A DNA stretch of 64,000 nucleotides from assembly GCA_943789105.1 (NCBI GenBank), contig CALSSW010000001.1, forward strand, positions 558,001-622,000. The letters are read 5' to 3'. The DNA comes from an uncultured Ulvibacter sp. (GTDB lineage Bacteria > Bacteroidota > Bacteroidia > Flavobacteriales > Flavobacteriaceae). Of this stretch, positions 59,299 through 64,000 are shown in pieces (position 1 is the stretch's first letter; every line of letters begins with the position of its first letter). The translations under genes and the position numbers were made by a program. The notes below the pieces were generated by a model that was not told the DNA's origin, ran no database searches, and worked only from the letters and a program-made list of their open reading frames with translations.

Positions 59299-59751
59299 CT
59301 AGGGTACAAGCTTGCTGTAATCTCCACCATTTCTGGCTATGTCTCTAACGATTGAGGAAGAAATAAAACCATACTCTGGGTTTGAGATTATAAAAACACT
59401 GTCTATCCCATTTACCTTATCATTTGCTTGTGCTATGGTTTGCTCATATTCAAAATCTGTAGAGTTACGCAGGCCTCTTACTATAAATTGAGCCCCTTGG
59501 CTTTTACAAAAGGTAGCAGTTAATCCTTCATAGGCAGCTACTTTTATAGCATCATTATTTTTAAAAAGAGTTTCAATGGCAATTTTTCTATCCCGCAAAG
59601 ACCACATATGATTTTTTGTTGCATTACTGCCAATGGCAATAATGATAGTATCAAAAAGCGGTAATGCTCTATTTATAATATCAACATGACCCAATGTTAT
59701 TGGGTCAAAAGATCCTGGAAATACAGCTATTTTTTTTGAAGTGTTTGACAC
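59299..59751 (-). CDS. coaD: phosphopantetheine adenylyltransferase
   Basis: Transfers AMP from ATP to 4'-phosphopantetheine, the penultimate step of coenzyme A synthesis. 150 residues. The nucleotidyltransferase motif is 'VFPGSFDPITLGHVDII' (HxGH-like GHVD), with 'IVRGLRNSTDFEYE' and the C-terminal 'YGFISSSIVRDIARNGGD' (ISSS, ATP binding). The start codon is GTG (59749-59751), the only choice giving the normal N-terminus. It lies 87 bases downstream of ddl on the same strand. Confidence 0.95.
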   Translation of the reverse strand: MSNTSKKIAVFPGSFDPITLGHVDIINRALPLFDTIIIAIGSNATKNHMWSLRDRKIAIETLFKNNDAIKVAAYEGLTATFCKSQGAQFIVRGLRNSTDFEYEQTIAQANDKVNGIDSVFIISNPEYGFISSSIVRDIARNGGDYSKLVP

Positions 59752-59838
59752 GATATTTTTTTTATAAAGTAAAGATACAGATTTTATACCTTTTTAAGTC
59801 TAGGAGTTGTCTTGCCGAGGTTTAAGTTCTTTTAAAAA

Positions 59839-60819
59839 TTAGTCTGTAAGTGCGTTTTCAAGTAACATGGTAAAAAAAGATGTCAAGGGTATCTGGGCAT
59901 CATCAAGTTGTTTTGGAATAATACTTTCTTTAGAAAGTCCTGGTGTGGTGTTTATTTCGATAAAGTATGGAATCCCATCTTGTATGATAAAATCACTGCG
60001 AGTAACTCCCCCCATGTTAAGTAGTTTATAGATATGCCTTGTTACTTGCTGAACAGCTTTTTTATCTTTATCTGAAATTCTAGCGGGTGTTATTTCTTGA
60101 GATTTCCCAAGATACTTAGCCTCATAATCAAAAAAGTCATTTTCTGAAACGATTTCTGTAGGGTTTAAAACCTGTATTTGCCCTTTATCTTTATAGGCGC
60201 CAACAGATACTTCTGTGCCTAAAAGTTCACTCTCAATAATTACCTCTGCATCTTCTTTATAAGCCTCAAGTATTGCCTTTGGTAACATTTCCGAAGTTTG
60301 TACTCTACTAATACCAAAACTTGAACCAGCTCTGTTAGGCTTTACAAAACAGGGTAGGCCAACTGTTTTTATGATTTCTGTGGTATCTATGGTGTCTCCC
60401 TCGTTAATATAAATAGAGTTTGCGCACTTAATCCCGAATTTTTTTAAAACACTCAAGCAATCACGTTTGTTAAAACTTAGTGCAGCTTGGTAAAATCCAG
60501 CGCTTGTTTGTGCTACGCCTATATTCTCAAAATAAGAAGCAAGTATGCCATCTTCTCCAGGGGTACCGTGTATGGTGTTAAAAACTATATCTGGAACAAT
60601 ACTATCTCCTTTATAAGAGCATCCAAAATTCTCTTTATTAACGGCTGCTTTTGTACCATCTGGCAATACATAGTGCCAATTGTTTTCCAGCACGTGTACT
60701 TTATATACCTCATAGCAGGTTTTGTCTATTGCATCATAGACTACCTCTCCACTTTTTAAAGAGATTTCAAACTCACTAGAATAACCGCCCATGGCGATGG
60801 CTACTATTTTTTTATACAT
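59839..60819 (-). CDS. ddl: D-alanine--D-alanine ligase
   Basis: ATP-grasp enzyme joining two D-Ala for peptidoglycan precursors. 326 residues. Visible motifs are 'MGGYSSEFEISLKSG' at the N-terminus, 'TIHGTPGEDGILASY', 'CFVKPNRAGSSFGISRV' (ATP-binding loop) and 'YFIEINTTPGLSKESIIPK' (metal and substrate binding). Length is typical. A TATATTTG element on the minus strand (60822-60829) ends two bases before the ATG. Divergent from the PASTA-protein gene. Confidence 0.95.
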   Translation of the reverse strand: MYKKIVAIAMGGYSSEFEISLKSGEVVYDAIDKTCYEVYKVHVLENNWHYVLPDGTKAAVNKENFGCSYKGDSIVPDIVFNTIHGTPGEDGILASYFENIGVAQTSAGFYQAALSFNKRDCLSVLKKFGIKCANSIYINEGDTIDTTEIIKTVGLPCFVKPNRAGSSFGISRVQTSEMLPKAILEAYKEDAEVIIESELLGTEVSVGAYKDKGQIQVLNPTEIVSENDFFDYEAKYLGKSQEITPARISDKDKKAVQQVTRHIYKLLNMGGVTRSDFIIQDGIPYFIEINTTPGLSKESIIPKQLDDAQIPLTSFFTMLLENALTD

Positions 60820-60966
60820 ATCAAATATAAATTGCTTAGAATATCATAAATAAATGTTTGCTATCGTTTGCAATATAAAGCTTTCACGAAAATATTTTTT
60901 AAAGGTAGAAAGATACTAACTTTAGGTTTCATATTTTTGTAGATTAATAGTCAATGTGTCAAATTT

Positions 60967-61563
60967 ATGAAGTCTTCCTTTACAGCGAATCTAGTTAAGC
61001 AAGTATTATATACACTTTTAGTGCTTATTACGCTTATCTTTTTGTTGTTTTGGTGGCTTAAAACAACGACCAATCACGGCCAGCAAATAGCCGTTCCAGA
61101 TCTTTCAAAAATGACTGTTGTTCAGGTAAATGAAGCGCTAGAGGAGTTGGGTTTAAGAGCAGAGATTATGGATTCCGCAAACTACAATCCGCAGTACCCA
61201 AAATACTCTGTCATAGAACAAGTGCCAAGACCAGGACACAAGGTTAAACAAGACCGTAAAATTTATTTGGCTTTAAATCCATCTGGATATGTAAAAATTA
61301 GTATCCCAAAAGTTTTAGGACGTACCTTGCGCCAAGGGCAACCCACTTTATTGGCTGTTGGTTTTAAAATTGGAACTGTTACCACAAAACCGCATATAAG
61401 TGATCAAGTACTGGAGCTCCTCCATAAAGGAACTAAACTAGCTACTGGAGATAAATTGCAGAAGACCTCTGTTATAGACATTGTTGTTGGAGATGGTTCT
61501 TTAAATAGATTTAAAACGCAAAAAAAGGATAATACAAAAGAAAATGCAGATGGAGAAAATTAG
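60967..61563 (+). CDS. membrane-anchored PASTA domain protein
   Basis: 198 residues: one N-terminal membrane helix (about 14-34), then two PASTA domains (about 42-112, 'IAVPDLSKMTVVQVNEALEE', and 113-178, 'ISIPKVLGRTLRQGQ'), and a polar Lys-rich tail. PASTA domains bind muropeptides or unlinked peptidoglycan. No kinase domain is attached, unlike Firmicute PknB. The neighbour ddl also serves cell-wall synthesis. The end overlaps the following rluD-type gene by 20 bases. A TATTTTTG element lies at 60932-60939. Confidence 0.85.
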   Translation: MKSSFTANLVKQVLYTLLVLITLIFLLFWWLKTTTNHGQQIAVPDLSKMTVVQVNEALEELGLRAEIMDSANYNPQYPKYSVIEQVPRPGHKVKQDRKIYLALNPSGYVKISIPKVLGRTLRQGQPTLLAVGFKIGTVTTKPHISDQVLELLHKGTKLATGDKLQKTSVIDIVVGDGSLNRFKTQKKDNTKENADGEN

Positions 61564-62596
61564 TGGACTGCAAAATATAGGTTCAGAGCGTGATGAATTA
61601 TACGAGCATTTTAGATTTGTAGCAGACAAAGGGCAATCGCCTCTTAGGGTTGATAAATTCCTGATGAATAAAGTAGAAAATGCCACTAGAAATAGAATTC
61701 AAAAATCTGCAAAAGACGGAAAGATATTTGTAAATGATATTGTAGTTAAATCAAACTATAAAGTAAAGGCCAACGATGTTGTTACCGTACTCTTTGAGCA
61801 TCCGCCCTATGAGATGCTTTTAACCCCGGAAGATTTACCCATTGATATTGTCTATGAAGACGATGCGCTACTTGTTGTTAATAAAGCAGCTGGCATGGTA
61901 GTGCACCCAGGGCATGGAAATTATAGTGGTACGCTAATTAACGCACTTGCATTTCATTTTGATAACTTGCCAAATAATAGTAGTGATAGACCAGGGCTGG
62001 TTCATAGAATAGACAAAGACACTACGGGGCTACTTGTAGTGGCAAAAACAGAGGAGGCGATGGCGCACCTTTCAAAGCAATTTTTCAATAAAACCACAGA
62101 GCGAGAATATGTCGCTCTTGCTTGGGGTGCTATGCATGAGGAGCATGGAACCATAGAGGGGCATATTGGACGTCACCCAAAAAATAGATTACAAAACACA
62201 GTGTTTATTCACCAGGATGATCTAGATAAAGGAAAACCAGCCGTAACCCATTTCAAAGTATTAGAGCACTTGGGGTATGTAACCTTGGTTTCTTGTAAAT
62301 TAGAAACAGGACGCACCCATCAAATAAGGGTACACATGAAGCACATTGGGCACACCTTGTTTAACGACCAGCGCTACGGTGGAAACGCAATTTTGAAAGG
62401 GACCACCTTTAGTAAGTATAAGCAATTTGTAGATAATTGTTTTAAGATCTTACCTCGCCAGGCACTTCATGCCAAAACCCTTGGCTTTAATCATCCAACT
62501 ACCAATGAGTTTATGCGTTTTGAAGCTCCAATCCCACAAGATATGGAAGCTTGTTTACACAAATGGCGCAACTATTCTAAAAATAGTATTTCTTAA
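61544..62596 (+). CDS. rluD: RluA/RluD-family 23S rRNA pseudouridine synthase
   Basis: 350 residues (348 if the second ATG at 61550 is used). An N-terminal S4 RNA-binding domain ('LRVDKFLMNKVENATRNRIQ'), then the catalytic domain with 'LVHRIDKDTTGLLVVAKTEE' holding the catalytic Asp in the HRxDKxT motif. 'GRTHQIRVHMKHIGHTLFND' is the second family block. The family modifies uridines of large-subunit rRNA. RluD is the best guess, but the exact positions modified cannot be read from the sequence. Overlap with the PASTA gene suggests translational coupling. Confidence 0.88.
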   Translation: MQMEKISGLQNIGSERDELYEHFRFVADKGQSPLRVDKFLMNKVENATRNRIQKSAKDGKIFVNDIVVKSNYKVKANDVVTVLFEHPPYEMLLTPEDLPIDIVYEDDALLVVNKAAGMVVHPGHGNYSGTLINALAFHFDNLPNNSSDRPGLVHRIDKDTTGLLVVAKTEEAMAHLSKQFFNKTTEREYVALAWGAMHEEHGTIEGHIGRHPKNRLQNTVFIHQDDLDKGKPAVTHFKVLEHLGYVTLVSCKLETGRTHQIRVHMKHIGHTLFNDQRYGGNAILKGTTFSKYKQFVDNCFKILPRQALHAKTLGFNHPTTNEFMRFEAPIPQDMEACLHKWRNYSKNSIS

Positions 62597-62744
62597 TACA
62601 GTTATATTTTATATAAAATTAGTTTGTTAAGTGGTTTTTTTACTCAAAAAAGTGCATTTCATCGAATATATTGGTGTTTTATCGTTTTATTTATAGTTTT
62701 ATTTACATTTGTAGTCTAAAACTTACAAATTAAATTTATTTACT

Positions 62745-63779
62745 ATGAAAAACCTACTTCCTTTACTTATTATTAGTGCTCTTTTTTCCTGTTCACCAGA
62801 AGAAGCTACACTAACTCAAAACACTGAACAAAATTATACAACTGCACTATCTGGCATTGTTTTAAATGATTATTTAGCAACACCTGCTATAGATGTTCCT
62901 TTAGGAACACTGTTTTATCAAAATGTACCTTATGGTACAGATCAAAGACAAGTTATAGATATCTTTCTCCCACCAATCGCCCCAGGGTTTTCTGTGACTG
63001 CGCAAGATGTGGTTGATTATAAAGATATGATACTCTACATACATGATGGTGATTTTAAATCTGGAGATAAAAGTGCTGCATATCACCTAGACAATGAAAT
63101 TTATAAATATCTATCTAGTAACATAGCATTTGTATCTATGAATTATAGATTTTTAAATACCTCTGAGCAAGATAATAGAGGTGTCACTACTTCTTTTGGA
63201 GATGCGGAAAATGTACTTAATTTTATTCGTTCAAACACAAATAAATTATATATTGATTCGAATAGGATTTTTATAAAAGGAAATGGTTTTGCAGGTAGTT
63301 CTATTACCCAATACCTGCTATCTCAGTCATTCTACGGCTCTAAAGTAAAAGGTGTTTCTATGAATGACCCCCTCTCTAGCTTAGACTTTTTGGATTTCAA
63401 TGATACTTTTAGTGAATTTGACTTTGATTTGTATTCTTTCATCTCTGAGCAAGATGAGCAAATGATTGTAGGACTTTATGGAGGTGTTGAAATTAATCAA
63501 CTCGAGAGTGAAGACATACTCATAAAAAACAGAGAGACAGCATCATTTACCTCTGCATATGAAAACTTTTCTGGAAGAGTTAGAATTACTGCTATAGACT
63601 ATAATGTGCCATACCAAACCCTAGAGAATGTAAAGCATCTAATAAGACATCAGTTAAACAGCATTGAAATTTATAACAAAGCAACGCTTCAGGGCTTGCA
63701 CGTAGATGCACAAATACCACATTTGCATTTGCAAAATGATCAATCTGAGTTAGATTTTATTTTAGATACTTTTTTATAA
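62745..63779 (+). CDS. lipoprotein with alpha/beta-hydrolase-like fold, probably inactive
   Basis: 344 residues. Lipobox LFSC, Cys16. The body resembles carboxylesterase/BD-FAE-type hydrolases: 'YGTDQRQVIDIFLPP', an oxyanion-type 'ILYIHDGDFKSGDKSAAYH', then 'FVSMNYRFLN' and 'DAENVLNFIRSNTNKLYID'. At the nucleophile elbow, where active members have GxSxG, it reads GNGFAG (residues 179-184), so the Ser is replaced by Gly181. The oxyanion motif has HDGD where HGGG is usual. It is probably a binding or structural pseudo-enzyme, unless another Ser of the adjacent GSS serves. A TACATTTG element lies at 62704-62711. Confidence 0.68.
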   Translation: MKNLLPLLIISALFSCSPEEATLTQNTEQNYTTALSGIVLNDYLATPAIDVPLGTLFYQNVPYGTDQRQVIDIFLPPIAPGFSVTAQDVVDYKDMILYIHDGDFKSGDKSAAYHLDNEIYKYLSSNIAFVSMNYRFLNTSEQDNRGVTTSFGDAENVLNFIRSNTNKLYIDSNRIFIKGNGFAGSSITQYLLSQSFYGSKVKGVSMNDPLSSLDFLDFNDTFSEFDFDLYSFISEQDEQMIVGLYGGVEINQLESEDILIKNRETASFTSAYENFSGRVRITAIDYNVPYQTLENVKHLIRHQLNSIEIYNKATLQGLHVDAQIPHLHLQNDQSELDFILDTFL

Positions 63780-63842
63780 AAACGTTTTTAGGTTTCTAAT
63801 GACCCAGCCTATAATTTAGTGTGAGAGCTTAATTATTACACC

Positions 63843-63888
63843 AAAAAGCTGCAAAACCAATATATTTTGGTTTTGTAGCTTTTTTTAC
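63843..63888. terminator. bidirectional terminator at the right edge
   Basis: 18-bp stem (63843-63860 / 63867-63884) with one G-T pair, A-run on the left and T-run on the right, between convergent genes. Confidence 0.8.
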
Positions 63889-63909
63889 TTCTCTTAACTC
63901 TTTTGGTTA

Positions 63910-64000
63910 CTAATGCGATGTTGTAATCATTTTTTGTGAAGTATCATCCCACTCACCAGATAATACAATAGTAATCGTTTTTAATTTTTTATTAATACCA
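63910..64000 (-). CDS. 3' end of a minus-strand gene cut by the window edge
   Basis: An open frame enters from the right edge and ends at TAG (63910-63912). Its last residues read 'LKTITIVLSGEWDDTSQKM' followed by ITTSH. The position, convergent on the bidirectional terminator, and the protein-like composition support a real gene. Product unknown. Confidence 0.5.
   Translation of the reverse strand, partial: GINKKLKTITIVLSGEWDDTSQKMITTSH

Overview
The window looks like chromosome of a member of the Flavobacteriaceae (Bacteroidota), probably marine. Four things point there. The DNA is AT-rich. Promoters have a TTG / TAnnTTTG form and Shine-Dalgarno sequences are lacking. Bacteroidota-typical proteins occur: DUF2911, a fused SecDF, an archaeal/eukaryotic-type ProRS, and type IX secretion (T9SS) type B sorting domains. 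The housekeeping gene set also fits. I cannot name the species.

Layout. 0-3 kb: a haem-binding CxxCH protein, a porin, a secreted FMN-binding protein and an overlapping membrane protein. 3-9 kb: guaB, a convergent DUF2911 gene, two very short overlapping membrane-protein genes (5326-5657, minus strand), gyrB, and an outer-membrane-type protein overlapping the end of gyrB. 9-14 kb: mdh, an unknown membrane-anchored protein, secDF. 14-17.6 kb, minus strand: folE, cysS, yidD, lgt. 17.7-55.8 kb: four giant surface-protein genes in a row on the plus strand (called A-D here). 55.8-64 kb: a Tyr/Gly-rich lipoprotein, proS, tRNA-Glu, rpsT, a small membrane protein, coaD and ddl (minus), a PASTA protein overlapping an RluD-type pseudouridine synthase, a lipoprotein with a hydrolase-like fold, and the 3' end of another minus-strand gene.

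The giant cluster is the outstanding feature. Each gene has a signal peptide, a head, a long stalk of about 90-residue repeats (CDxDxDG...FDLT...GC), an SprB-like module and the same T9SS type B C-terminal domain. Restored lengths would be about 2584 (A), 4276 (B), 2790 (C) and 2926 (D) residues. The last 4.3 kb of A and B are almost identical at DNA level, the last ~3.9 kb of D is too, and C is a more diverged colinear copy. B also has a 540-bp tandem array with 12 near-perfect copies. D is a C/A hybrid with an extra internal 846-bp duplication. A is open throughout, but B, C and D carry single-base indels that separate their heads from the secretion signal. These are either residual assembly errors in long repeats or real inactivation or variation. 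The cluster has a good promoter only before A and a strong terminator only after D, so it may be one ~38-kb transcription unit. No SprF/PorP partner gene is adjacent.
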